Origin: Vibrio hangzhouensis
Lineage (GTDB): Bacteria; Pseudomonadota; Gammaproteobacteria; Enterobacterales; Vibrionaceae
Assembly (NCBI RefSeq): GCF_900107935.1
Contig: NZ_FNVG01000006.1
Location: 124,001-188,000 of the forward strand
DNA length: 64,000 nt
Reading direction: 5' to 3'
Positions 17,262 through 26,519 of this stretch are shown piece after piece. The first letter of the stretch is position 1, and each line of letters starts with the position of its first letter. The translations under genes were made by a program, and so were the position numbers. Below the pieces are notes generated by a model. The model saw only the letters and a list, made by a program, of their open reading frames with translations. It ran no database searches and was not told where the DNA came from.

Positions 17262-18707
17262 TTACCATCTTTTCATCAAACGCCCGACAAGATTGGGATG
17301 ATAAGACCAACAATGATCAAACATACTCATCAGTGACGGATTACCATACTTTGACAGATTGATGGCATGAAAGCGATTTTTCTTCTCTTTCAACTGCTCT
17401 ACTTTATGCTTCATTTCCTCAGACTGCTCTGGAGCAATAAAATCTGAGATGACCACCATATCCGCATTCTTGTAAGTGTCGGTACTCATCAAATCGATGG
17501 ACTGTTTTAATACGGGTTCTAAATCGGTACCACCATGGAACGAGTAACTAAGGAAATCTGCTGCTTCTCGCAAGCCATCTTGCTTAGTCAGTTCATAGGT
17601 AATGTGTGTGGTAGAAAATAGGATGACATAACATTCTCTGTCTTCTGCCAGAGCAATTTGCATCAGAGCATACGCCATGGCTTTGGCGCACTGCTCAGGG
17701 AAACCACTCATAGACCCTGATGCATCGATACAGACAATGAATGGCCCTTTTTCGATTTCTATCTGACTGTTATCGGGGGCGGTGGTGCGGACTTTTTTAA
17801 GTGTTCTTGATTTACCTTGAGTTTTGTAATTCATCAAACGCTTATCAGCCAGGTGCTTGTAAAACACGACTTCCAACTCGGGATAGGCAAGAAACATGGT
17901 TTCATTGGGAAGGAGTTTATTGAGGTCATCCGACTCGTGGATACCGACAATGTCGTCTGTGGCCTCATCACTTTGCTCTTCCACCATTTCGACATTATCC
18001 GCCTGGGCTTTATTAAGCTCAGGATCATCCTGATCGTTGGCCATGCGGCCAAGCTGTTCTGCTATTTCCTGAAGTCCTCTATTCTTTTTAAGAAACTCAG
18101 CATGACTGTGCATTACTTTAAGATCAGTTTTGGTGAGTTTCGCGGCGGCCATGTCCCAAAGTCGACCAATGGCTGCTTCATCGCCCTGCTCAGCCACCGT
18201 ATCCATCTCTTTCATCGTTTCCATGCGCTGATAAAGATCCGCCAGAAACTTCTCTTTGCTGGCTTCCAGCTCAGAGATCTCTGCCTGTTTGATGGCATCA
18301 GCCAGGCTCTTATACCATAAGTCGCAGAAATACCTTGGAAACATTGGGTTGTTGACCGCTTTATTTTTCTCGATCAACCGTCGTGCTTGCAAATAGAATG
18401 CTGAATGCCACTCCAGTTGCCTGACGACATCATTGATTTGCTCAAAGAACGTCGCCTCATCCCAATGAATCACTTCTTGGTACAGCGCCAGTTCTTTTTG
18501 GAATCGTTCTGTTTCACAGACGCGGGTCATGCGTTTTTTAACCGACCCACGCCACTTGAGTAGATGTCCCTTGACCGCCGAGCGCACACCACGTTTCTCT
18601 GTTAATGCCACTACCTGAGAACGTGCCATAAGGTCATTGACAGCAGTATCTATCAGACCAGAATCCGCTATCATAAGGGCTAGATTTAATCCATCGGCTC
18701 CGAGCAT
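17262..18707 (-). CDS. viaA: ViaA, VWA-domain partner of RavA
   Basis: A 481-residue cytosolic protein. The N-terminal two thirds are helical with the ViaA-typical start MLGADGLNLALM and RLWDMAAAKL. The C-terminal von Willebrand A domain has the MIDAS motif DASGSM (about 327), a later GGTDL and a D/FI patch (ISDFIAP). It ends in RLMKRW like the E. coli protein (483 residues). ViaA binds and stimulates the MoxR ATPase RavA; in E. coli the pair touches the inducible lysine decarboxylase, iron-sulfur assembly and aminoglycoside sensitivity. It lies 41 bases downstream of ravA and starts at an ATG after GGAGG. Confidence 0.92.
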   Translation of the reverse strand: MLGADGLNLALMIADSGLIDTAVNDLMARSQVVALTEKRGVRSAVKGHLLKWRGSVKKRMTRVCETERFQKELALYQEVIHWDEATFFEQINDVVRQLEWHSAFYLQARRLIEKNKAVNNPMFPRYFCDLWYKSLADAIKQAEISELEASKEKFLADLYQRMETMKEMDTVAEQGDEAAIGRLWDMAAAKLTKTDLKVMHSHAEFLKKNRGLQEIAEQLGRMANDQDDPELNKAQADNVEMVEEQSDEATDDIVGIHESDDLNKLLPNETMFLAYPELEVVFYKHLADKRLMNYKTQGKSRTLKKVRTTAPDNSQIEIEKGPFIVCIDASGSMSGFPEQCAKAMAYALMQIALAEDRECYVILFSTTHITYELTKQDGLREAADFLSYSFHGGTDLEPVLKQSIDLMSTDTYKNADMVVISDFIAPEQSEEMKHKVEQLKEKKNRFHAINLSKYGNPSLMSMFDHCWSYHPNLVGRLMKRW

Positions 18708-18748
18708 CCATGCCTCCGAGTAGTGATTGAGTGCTGTGCCTTTACCTA

Positions 18749-20410
18749 TCAGGCAAAGAAATCTTTCAGGTTCTTGATTCGCGCTACCGCCTTTTCAGCT
18801 TCTGCGTTGGTGCTCTCTAATGTCTGGGTCACGTTTTGCAAACTGACTTCCATCTCAGTTGGAATGTCTGGCTGAATAAAGCCGTGAGGCAATGCACCGT
18901 GGAATTTCGAGCGAACCGAGCGTAGATGATGTTCCGCGTGGTTAAGTTGCGTCATTACCTGATCAGCTCTTGTCGTCCACTCCTCCAGCATAGTGGAGTC
19001 AATACCCTGATTGGTAACCAGCGTGGTGAGTACCGAACGATTCGCTATGTCCTTAATGACCAGGTTATTGGATGCATCGATATCCAGTTTGAGACGGCAT
19101 AAATGGGTGTTCTGGTTGACGTAACCATATACCTCACTGCCGCCCTCCTTAATTGCCCGGTTCAACTCATCCTTTGGTATGTATACCCAACGACTGTCGC
19201 CTTTCTCGTTTTCAGACACTGACATATTACTTTGTAACAACACCAGTTTGACCAGATCCGTTGCCGGACCGACTTTATAAGATCTGGCATTACCAATGTC
19301 GTACTGATAAACGTCTTTGCGCAATAGACCCGTTGTTGTTTCCATGGAAAGCAGCATCGCAAATTCCGCTTCTATTTCGTCCTGAATGTCGGCAAGCTGC
19401 TCCTTGCCCTCCTCAATTTGTTGGAATACTTCCTGCTGATCGAAGGCGTGATTCAGGGCGAAGTCCCTGACCACATCACGAACAATCTCTAACGATTCAG
19501 GACTGTTCCACAGGCAGTCTTGAAGCAGTAATAGATCGAGAGGATTAACGGTGTCACGACCATTAAAAAATGCACTCGCTTTGAGCAGTTTTACCGCTTT
19601 TTTCCAGCGTCGGTCAGAAACATAAAGATCGGCTTCGGACAAGGTAGCACGGTGCTCATCGGCGGCACTCTCTAACATGGTTTTAAGCTGATATAGCTTT
19701 TCGAACACATCGTCACTCAGTTTGACTGAATTTAGTTCGCTCTGCCATTGATGATACTCCTCGTCGGTAATCGCCAGACCTTCCGGAATTTTTGCTTCTT
19801 CAGACGTTCCAACGGTGAGCATCGATTTGAAATTCTGTTTGTTTTGGATACGGTTAACAAAAATTCGCACCAACATACGGTCATAAAGCGCTTCCAGGCC
19901 GCTGTCTTCATCCGGAAGCTCGTTCGATGCGGACACCAAAAGGCGCATGGGCACTTTTTCGATATCACTACCATTCTTAAAAGTTTTTTCGTTCACAACC
20001 GTCAACAAAGTATTAAGAATCGCCGGACCTGCTTTCCAGATTTCATCGAGAAAAACCACTTGAGCTGTGGGTAGGTAGCCGTCGGTAAGTCGAAGGTATC
20101 GACCATTGTCTTTTAGTTCCTGAATACTGAGCGGACCGAACACCTCCTCTGGCGTCGAGAAACGCGTCATGAGGTATTCAAAGTAACTGCTATTGTCGAA
20201 AGCCTGAATCAAACGTTTTGCGATCAGACTTTTTGCAATCCCCGGAGGCCCCAATAGGAATACGCTCTCACCAGCAAGAGCAGCCAACAGGCAGAGTTTG
20301 ATGGTTTCTTCACGCTCATAAACACCGTCAGAAAGTGCAGAGGCTAGTTTATTTATTCGTTCAGATAGCAATGCTTTATCAGCGTGGGAAACAACTGTGG
20401 GCTTTATCAT
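18749..20410 (-). CDS. ravA: RavA, MoxR-family AAA+ ATPase
   Basis: A 553-residue ATPase with Walker A GPPGIAKS (about 55), Walker B VVFLDEIW (about 118), the MoxR insert RFSTPEEVFGPLS and sensor-1 region SASNE. The C-terminal region is the RavA-specific triple-helical/LARA-like part; it is somewhat longer than in E. coli (498 residues). It acts as a ring-shaped remodeller with ViaA. The ATG at 20410 with AGAGG upstream is used instead of a start 16 codons earlier, because conservation with E. coli begins just after it. It lies between two ViaA genes, 173 bases after the first. Confidence 0.94.
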   Translation of the reverse strand: MIKPTVVSHADKALLSERINKLASALSDGVYEREETIKLCLLAALAGESVFLLGPPGIAKSLIAKRLIQAFDNSSYFEYLMTRFSTPEEVFGPLSIQELKDNGRYLRLTDGYLPTAQVVFLDEIWKAGPAILNTLLTVVNEKTFKNGSDIEKVPMRLLVSASNELPDEDSGLEALYDRMLVRIFVNRIQNKQNFKSMLTVGTSEEAKIPEGLAITDEEYHQWQSELNSVKLSDDVFEKLYQLKTMLESAADEHRATLSEADLYVSDRRWKKAVKLLKASAFFNGRDTVNPLDLLLLQDCLWNSPESLEIVRDVVRDFALNHAFDQQEVFQQIEEGKEQLADIQDEIEAEFAMLLSMETTTGLLRKDVYQYDIGNARSYKVGPATDLVKLVLLQSNMSVSENEKGDSRWVYIPKDELNRAIKEGGSEVYGYVNQNTHLCRLKLDIDASNNLVIKDIANRSVLTTLVTNQGIDSTMLEEWTTRADQVMTQLNHAEHHLRSVRSKFHGALPHGFIQPDIPTEMEVSLQNVTQTLESTNAEAEKAVARIKNLKDFFA

Positions 20411-20583
20411 GCCTATACCTCTGTGCACAAAACTGGAATGCATAAATCTTTTATACATTTGTTATCATTATGTTACAAGATTTTTCAATCATGCCCTCTT
20501 TTAAGCATGACCACTAACCAGAATTTATCAAATTGATTTTATTGGCTTTTAGTCTAACAAAACCGTCGACCTCAACCCGGTCA

Positions 20584-22077
20584 TTAGCCGAAAGTATTAG
20601 ACAGTGCCAATCTTGCTTTTTGCAACCCGCTAGATGGTTTCTTAACAAATTGGCCGATGAGACTTGGATGGTAGCGCCATTGAGAGTCAAACAGATTGAG
20701 TACCTCTGGGTTACCGTATTTCGATAAACACAAAGAATGGAATCGGTTGTATTTTCCCTTTAGGGATAGAACTTTTTTTACGACATCTTCGTCTTGTTTC
20801 GGAGCAATGAAATCCGATATCACCAAAAGATCAGCATTTTTATATTGCTCCCCTTGCATTATGTCGACCGCATAACTTAAGACTTTGCTGAGATCTGTCC
20901 CTCCCTTAAAACTGTATGACAAAAAGTCACAAGCTTCTTTCAGGCCGTTTACACCAGACAGGTCGTAAGTAATGAATGTAGAGGAAAACAGAATCACATG
21001 ACACTCACGCTGTTCCTTTGCCGCCATTGTCATTAAAGCGTATGCCATCGCTTTGGCCGATTTTTCCGGGGCTCCCTGCATCGAGCCAGACACATCGATA
21101 GCAATAACCATGGGCCCCTTCTCTTTCACAGCCTCGCCTGATGTCGGTGCTGGGGTAAGGAGCTGACGAATGGTTCGCTGCTTTCCTTCAGCTTTATAGG
21201 TCAACAGACGTTTCTCAGCCAAGTGCTGATAGAAGACGGTCTCTAGCTCTGGATAAGCCAGATACATGGTTTCATTAGGAAGCAGCTTATTAATATCATC
21301 GCTGGTATGAATACCGACGATATCGTCGGTCGCAAAGTCGCATTTATCTTCCACGACCACGTTATCGTGCGTTTGTGCTTTATTGAGCTCAGGCGCATCC
21401 ACTTCCTCAGCCATGCGACCCAGTTTTGCTGCAATGGCCTGAAGCTCACGATTCTTGCCAAGATATTCCGCGGTGCGTTCGATGGATTTTCTGTCTTGTC
21501 TGGTGAGCTCTGCTCCCGCAAGATCCCATAATCGGCCTAGTTTCGTCTCAACTCCACTACCGCTGACATTTTCCATGTCTTTTAGTGTGTCGATACGTTG
21601 ATAGAGTTGCTTCAAAAATCGCGCTTTCTGTTCATCCAGAGCATCTTGTTGTCTGTTTTGTACTGAGGTTTTGAGGCTCTCATACCACACCTTACAAAAC
21701 TGACGAGCAAAGAGCGATGGTGGATAAGACGCTTGACTGGCTATCATTTCCTGAGCTTTAGTATGAAATGGCGACTCGGCAGGAATCTGGTCAACAATCG
21801 AATCAAGTTTGGCTGTGAACTCTTGTTCCGACATATAGACTGCGTCCTGATACAGATTCAACTCATCCTGAATCGTATCTCCTGGTTGGGACTTAACCAG
21901 TTTGCGTTTAACACTTTTGGTCCATTTAGCCATCGATGCGGTCAAACTGTCCTTGACACTGTCATCACTGCTTAGGGAAAGTAAATCCGTTTGAGACATA
22001 ATATCGCGCACAGCTGAATCTATGATGCCGGATTCCGCCACCATAATTGCCAAATTTAAACTGTCTGCGCCCAACAT
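20584..22077 (-). CDS. Second ViaA-like VWA protein upstream of ravA
   Basis: A 497-residue paralogue of the ViaA encoded downstream of ravA, with the same start (MLGADSLNLAIM), RLWDLAGAEL, NETMYLAYPELETVFYQHL, and MIDAS DVSGSM (about 329). It differs at the C-terminus, which runs on past the usual Arg-rich end (KKPSSGLQKARLALSNTFG). Both copies keep the metal-binding residues, so both could be functional. ATG start after GGAGG. It is the first gene of a probable viaA2-ravA-viaA operon; the 173-base gap before ravA may hold a second promoter. Confidence 0.9.
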   Translation of the reverse strand: MLGADSLNLAIMVAESGIIDSAVRDIMSQTDLLSLSSDDSVKDSLTASMAKWTKSVKRKLVKSQPGDTIQDELNLYQDAVYMSEQEFTAKLDSIVDQIPAESPFHTKAQEMIASQASYPPSLFARQFCKVWYESLKTSVQNRQQDALDEQKARFLKQLYQRIDTLKDMENVSGSGVETKLGRLWDLAGAELTRQDRKSIERTAEYLGKNRELQAIAAKLGRMAEEVDAPELNKAQTHDNVVVEDKCDFATDDIVGIHTSDDINKLLPNETMYLAYPELETVFYQHLAEKRLLTYKAEGKQRTIRQLLTPAPTSGEAVKEKGPMVIAIDVSGSMQGAPEKSAKAMAYALMTMAAKEQRECHVILFSSTFITYDLSGVNGLKEACDFLSYSFKGGTDLSKVLSYAVDIMQGEQYKNADLLVISDFIAPKQDEDVVKKVLSLKGKYNRFHSLCLSKYGNPEVLNLFDSQWRYHPSLIGQFVKKPSSGLQKARLALSNTFG

Positions 22078-22315
22078 TATTTTGCCTCCACAAGATGCAA
22101 TCTCTCATCGATTGATCCCGACTATCTTCACCCGAACGCTCTGATATACCGAATAACTAAGGCAAATCACAGACCTTAAATCACTGTTTTCATTTTCGAT
22201 ATATAAAACCGCAATACTTCATATCGTCATCCATCGACATTTATCTGGCATTGTGGTCATATTGGAGAGCAAAAAATCAGTTAGACAACCACGTTGTCAC
22301 AATACGGAAGAAACT

Positions 22316-22834
22316 ATGAGTACTCGCACTATTCATCAATGGAAATCGATATCCCTAGTGGAAGAAGATTTAACGCTACCCAATAATAAAGCCGTGACTC
22401 ATACGACTATTCGACACCCCGGAGCGGCCGTAATCCTTCCTGTCACTGCAAGCGGTGATATCCTGCTGCTCAACCAATATCGACCGTCCCTAAAAAAATG
22501 GTTGCTTGAGTTACCTGCTGGCACCATGGAGACCGGTGAAGATCCTATGGCGTGCGCCCACAGGGAGCTAATTGAAGAAACTGGCTTCAAAGCCGGTAAG
22601 CTGTTTTCACTTGGGCAGGTCACCCCTCTTGCCGGGTTTTGTGATGAGATTCAGCACCTATTCATCGCTAAAGAGCTGAGTGAAAGCAACGAGTATGCTT
22701 GTGACGACGACGAAGTTATTGAACTGGTGACAATGTCACTTAACCAACTACACCAAAAAATTATTGATGGTTGCATCACCGATGCCAAAACGATAGCGTG
22801 TTTAAGTAAAGCAACGCTATGTGGATACATTTAG
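22316..22834 (+). CDS. Nudix hydrolase, ADP-ribose pyrophosphatase-like
   Basis: 172 residues. The Nudix box (about 68-92) is complete: [20 protein letters not shown] followed by TGF, giving GX5EX7REUXEEXGU. The segments [19 protein letters not shown] and [13 protein letters not shown] are typical of NudF-like enzymes, which split ADP-ribose or related nucleoside diphosphate sugars. The substrate cannot be fixed from sequence. The ATG preceded by GGAAG is preferred over an earlier in-frame start. It ends 10 bases before the threonine aldolase gene and is probably co-transcribed with it. Confidence 0.88.
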   Translation: MSTRTIHQWKSISLVEEDLTLPNNKAVTHTTIRHPGAAVILPVTASGDILLLNQYRPSLKKWLLELPAGTMETGEDPMACAHRELIEETGFKAGKLFSLGQVTPLAGFCDEIQHLFIAKELSESNEYACDDDEVIELVTMSLNQLHQKIIDGCITDAKTIACLSKATLCGYI

Positions 22835-22844
22835 GAGAGTATCA

Positions 22845-23852
22845 ATGGATTTCCGCTCAGACACCGTTACCCAACCTACCCCTGCTATGCGTGAAGCAAT
22901 GGCAAACGCCCCTGTTGGCGATGATGTTTATGGGGATGACCCAACGGTCAACGAATTAGAGCAATGGGCAGCCGAGCGACACGGTTTTGAAGCCGCATTA
23001 TTTACCACATCCGGCACACAGGCGAATCTGCTTGGCCTGATGGCACACTGCCAACGTGGTGACGAATACCTCTGTGGTCAACAGGCTCATAATTACAAGT
23101 ACGAAGCCGGTGGCGCTGCCGTCTTAGGTTCAATTCAGCCTCAACCGATTGAAAATAACCCGGATGGCACGCTGGATTTTGACAAACTTAAAGCGGCCAT
23201 CAAACCAGATGACTGCCATTTTGCACGTACCAAACTTCTGAGCCTTGAGAACACTATTAACGGCAAAGTTCTTCCAATGTCTTACCTACAAGACGCGCGT
23301 AAGTTCGTCGATGAAAATGGACTGAGTTTACACCTTGATGGGGCACGTGTTTACAATGCTGCAGTTGCTTTGGATATTGATGTCAAAGAGATCGCTCAGT
23401 ATTTCGATTCTATGACTGTTTGTCTGTCGAAAGGTTTGGCCGCGCCTATTGGTTCTTTGCTTCTTGGCTCTAAAGAACTTATCGAGCGCGCCAGAAGACT
23501 GCGAAAAATGGTCGGTGGCGGCATGCGTCAGGCAGGAATATTAGCGGCGGCGGGCAAGTTGGCTCTAACTGAGCAAGTCGCGCAGCTTAAAACAGACCAT
23601 GAGAATGCGAAAAAGCTTGCTGTTGGCCTTAACAATATTCCGGGATTCAGCGTTAACTCTGAGTTTGTTCAGACCAATATTGTATTTGCAAAACTGGATC
23701 AATCGGTTGATATCGAATCTGTCGCCAAGTCTCTGGCTGACGATGGTATTACAATTACGCCAGGAAACCCGATACGCTTTGTCACACACAAAGATATCAC
23801 TTCTCAGGACATCGATGTGCTATTAGCAAAACTTACAAGCGCAGTAGATTAA
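22845..23852 (+). CDS. ltaE: Low-specificity L-threonine aldolase
   Basis: A 335-residue fold-type I PLP enzyme, the length of E. coli LtaE (333). It begins with [19 protein letters not shown] and carries [12 protein letters not shown], the DGARVYNA aspartate region and the PLP lysine in [13 protein letters not shown] (about 198). It splits threonine and allo-threonine to glycine and acetaldehyde. ATG after AGGAGAG; an earlier frame overlaps the Nudix gene and is not needed. Confidence 0.95.
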   Translation: MDFRSDTVTQPTPAMREAMANAPVGDDVYGDDPTVNELEQWAAERHGFEAALFTTSGTQANLLGLMAHCQRGDEYLCGQQAHNYKYEAGGAAVLGSIQPQPIENNPDGTLDFDKLKAAIKPDDCHFARTKLLSLENTINGKVLPMSYLQDARKFVDENGLSLHLDGARVYNAAVALDIDVKEIAQYFDSMTVCLSKGLAAPIGSLLLGSKELIERARRLRKMVGGGMRQAGILAAAGKLALTEQVAQLKTDHENAKKLAVGLNNIPGFSVNSEFVQTNIVFAKLDQSVDIESVAKSLADDGITITPGNPIRFVTHKDITSQDIDVLLAKLTSAVD

Positions 23853-23862
23853 AGAGTTAGCA

Positions 23863-23904
23863 ATACTACGCCTTCGGGTAAGAGAAATTTTTCCGAAGGC
23901 TGTA
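23863..23904. terminator. Long-stem hairpin between convergent genes
   Basis: ACTACGCCTTCGG pairs with CCGAAGGCTGTAGT around a loop of about 15 bases. It sits between the ltaE stop and the AraC stop. There is no strong T-run, so it may be a weak or Rho-assisted terminator. Confidence 0.45.
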
Positions 23905-23916
23905 GTCTCTTCACTC

Positions 23917-24720
23917 TTAGCTATAACGTTTTAACTCACGTGGTGACATACCATAACGTTTTTTAAACAAATTGCTGAAGTATGCATGGCTTTCAAACCC
24001 ACACCTATCCGCTATCTGAGCGATAGATAACTCAGTGTGCATGAGCATCTTTCTCGCGTAATCGAGCCGCGTATAGTTGACCAGTTTTGAAAACTCAGTC
24101 CCGCTTTCCTTGAGCTTTCTTTGCAGTTTTGCTTTCGACATATTCAGTCGATTCGATACAACTTCAATTCTCCATCGGTTACCAAGTTCACTCGCAACCA
24201 GTTCTGAAACTCTATCGACGATGCGGTCTTCATTCCAAAGTTGAGACCAGAATGGTATTGCGTTTAGTTGAACAAGTTCATTAAGGAGTTGGTGTGTAAG
24301 AGCGTTGATCGCAGCATCAGACCAGTCTTCCTCTATCTGAGAAACGCTGTGAATGGTATCAAACAAGGTCTCTAACTTTGTATTCTCTTTTACATAGATA
24401 CCGAATGAGTCATCACCTGAATCTGACTTTTGCCTAATTTTAGAGAGAGTATCGACCAAGTACTGACGCTGAATATCGATCACATCGAGTTCAATACTGT
24501 GGCCATCGATATTAGTTACAGCAATATTATACCTTCGATTTGAATCCAGAAAGACTACACACCTTGAATCTATTTCTTGAACGTACCCTGAGGTACCAAC
24601 AAATCCTTGTGCGTTTGTTACTCTTACTATTTTTATCGTTGTTGCCAGTGTTTCTGCGACAAACTCTTTATCCGATACTTTCACCCTACGGTAGAGAATA
24701 CTGCTATCAGTGAAATCCAT
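23917..24720 (-). CDS. AraC-family transcriptional regulator
   Basis: 267 residues. The C-terminal hundred residues form the double helix-turn-helix of AraC/XylS proteins (VVSNRLNMSKAKLQRKLKE, then LSIAQIADRCGFESHAYFSN and RYGMSPRELKRY). The N-terminal sensing part is unlike the arabinose cupin and is not recognised. The start overlaps the end of the upstream degenerate EAL gene by 14 bases, so translation is coupled and the two proteins likely act together. Confidence 0.9.
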   Translation of the reverse strand: MDFTDSSILYRRVKVSDKEFVAETLATTIKIVRVTNAQGFVGTSGYVQEIDSRCVVFLDSNRRYNIAVTNIDGHSIELDVIDIQRQYLVDTLSKIRQKSDSGDDSFGIYVKENTKLETLFDTIHSVSQIEEDWSDAAINALTHQLLNELVQLNAIPFWSQLWNEDRIVDRVSELVASELGNRWRIEVVSNRLNMSKAKLQRKLKESGTEFSKLVNYTRLDYARKMLMHTELSIAQIADRCGFESHAYFSNLFKKRYGMSPRELKRYS

Positions 24721-25489
24721 CTACCAAACTCTTTTGCCTGTTAGAAATAGCATGTGTTGATCGTAAAGCACTTTGAGGGTACCCAAAGTAAAAGCCTTGA
24801 AGGTAAATGCCTTCACGCTTAAATTGCGCTCTTTGCATATTAGTTTCGATTCCCTCAATAATAATTCCTTGCCCGCTATATTTGTGAAGGTATTTTATGA
24901 GCAACTGCATTCGAACGCTGTCATTATCACTTGTATATAAATATGTTTTGTCAATCTTAATCATATCCCAATCAATCACACCCAATGTATCATTGGCACT
25001 TTGACAATGAGGCAAATAATCATCGAGCCAAACTTGATGCCCAAAGCGCTGCAACATTCTGATATTATTAATTAACTCTGTAGTCAGCGTTGCTCTTTCG
25101 AATTCATTAATCTCAATAGCAATGGGGCCATGAGTTTCACAAATGATTTGATTCACGAACTGCTCATCACACAAGCAAGACAAGGTCAAATTGAGGGAAA
25201 TTAAATCAAGAGAATTCGCACAATTATGATCAGAGATCCACCTTAATTGTGAAATAAACACGTTTTTTATCAATTTTTCATCGATATTAGAAAAAAAAGA
25301 TTCACAGTCTACGCATTGATCTTCAAGATCACTACTCAATCTTGACAACATTTCATAAGCCATCGGTGAGCCATTTTTTGAGCTAACAATTTGTTGCAAA
25401 AGATACTCAAACTGCACCACTAATTGGTTAGTCAAAGTTGACCGAATCAACAGTCCGCCGGGTACTTCTTCGTAAGAGAGTTTATCCAT
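24707..25489 (-). CDS. Degenerate EAL-domain protein
   Basis: 260 residues with the outline of an EAL phosphodiesterase: YEMLSRL replaces the ExLxR motif, EINE the metal ligand region, LDDYLP replaces DDFG, then IKIDK, IIEGIET and LQGFYFGYP. The EAL triad itself reads EML and the second DD motif is altered, so catalysis on cyclic di-GMP is doubtful; it may bind c-di-GMP or act through protein contacts as YdiV-type proteins do. It is co-transcribed and overlaps with the AraC gene. Confidence 0.85.
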   Translation of the reverse strand: MDKLSYEEVPGGLLIRSTLTNQLVVQFEYLLQQIVSSKNGSPMAYEMLSRLSSDLEDQCVDCESFFSNIDEKLIKNVFISQLRWISDHNCANSLDLISLNLTLSCLCDEQFVNQIICETHGPIAIEINEFERATLTTELINNIRMLQRFGHQVWLDDYLPHCQSANDTLGVIDWDMIKIDKTYLYTSDNDSVRMQLLIKYLHKYSGQGIIIEGIETNMQRAQFKREGIYLQGFYFGYPQSALRSTHAISNRQKSLVDGFH

Positions 25490-26051
25490 TACTCACTACC
25501 TTTTTTGTGCAAACGTATCCTTTGCGCCGTTAGTTATCAACCATATATCATCCTAAATAAAGTATTTGATGCAATATTTATAATAATTGCATTTTCATTT
25601 CAACAATTTGATCTTTTGGACAAAAAGCAAACGAATGAAATATTTGTTACGATAATTAACCCGCTAGCCTGTTGAGATTAATCACTATAACCAATGCGCA
25701 ACGTTGCCTCACCTTCGCTAGCATTCATCGTACAAGTTAAAAGCAGATTAAGCGGAATTAAATCGGATTAAGGCTGCATAAGTTATTCCTTATATAAAAG
25801 AACAGTCACAACAAGTCTAGAGCATTGGATTGATATTTCACTTGGCTATATATTATGCCAATTTCGAATATTGCCAATTTTATAATAATGAAAAGTAGTT
25901 TCTATGTTAGCTAAAACCCTGTGAGCTTATATTTTTCAGCCACCTTTGCCTGCATCACAATTCCCAACAAAAAATGCCGGATTTTTCTTGAGTCTTCCCT
26001 TAGGTTAGGCTTTAAATTGAAGGCATTAATAGCCTTATATGAGTCATCTGT
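25490..26051. other. Intergenic region between EAL gene and cytochrome c gene
   Basis: About 560 AT-rich bases with two divergent promoters expected. I see no further gene, hairpin terminator or clear operator. Confidence 0.4.
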
Positions 26052-26372
26052 GTGAAAACCAAAAACCTGCTATTCATCTTACTTACTATCACTTCCGGTT
26101 CGCTATTCGCGAGTGAGTTTGGAGACCCAAAGTTGGGTGAAATCAAGGCCCCTAGTTGCATCTTTTGCCACAACCCCAATGGTCCAGTCGCTCAGGACGG
26201 TTATCCAAATCTGAACGGTCAGGATCCCCTTTACCTGTTTAACGCAATGCAAGCGTACAAGAGTGATCAAAGAACGGGACCGATGGCTCAGTTGATGAAA
26301 GCTCAGCTACAACATTTATCGGAAGACGATCTCAAAGATGTGGCTGCGTTTTACGCCAGTAAAGCTAACTAA
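26052..26372 (+). CDS. Small periplasmic class I cytochrome c
   Basis: 106 residues: a signal peptide (to about SLFAS), one heme site CIFCH (about 36), and a C-terminal axial Met probably in GPMAQLM. The pattern KxGEIKAPSCIFCHNPNG and YPNLNGQDPLYLFNAMQAYK is that of c553/c4-type electron carriers. It begins with GTG. It may serve as a soluble electron shuttle; no oxidase or reductase gene adjoins it. Confidence 0.88.
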   Translation: MKTKNLLFILLTITSGSLFASEFGDPKLGEIKAPSCIFCHNPNGPVAQDGYPNLNGQDPLYLFNAMQAYKSDQRTGPMAQLMKAQLQHLSEDDLKDVAAFYASKAN

Positions 26373-26519
26373 TCTTCTGAAATTTTTGGGCAGAAACCGG
26401 CCCCCGCTACTTCTACGCCCAAAATTCAATGTGATGCTTTGCATCTTTACGCAAAGGTTGTTGGCAAAAAGCTTCCATTCGCTTTTCGTATAAACCATAG
26501 TTAATGGTGACGACGTTAA

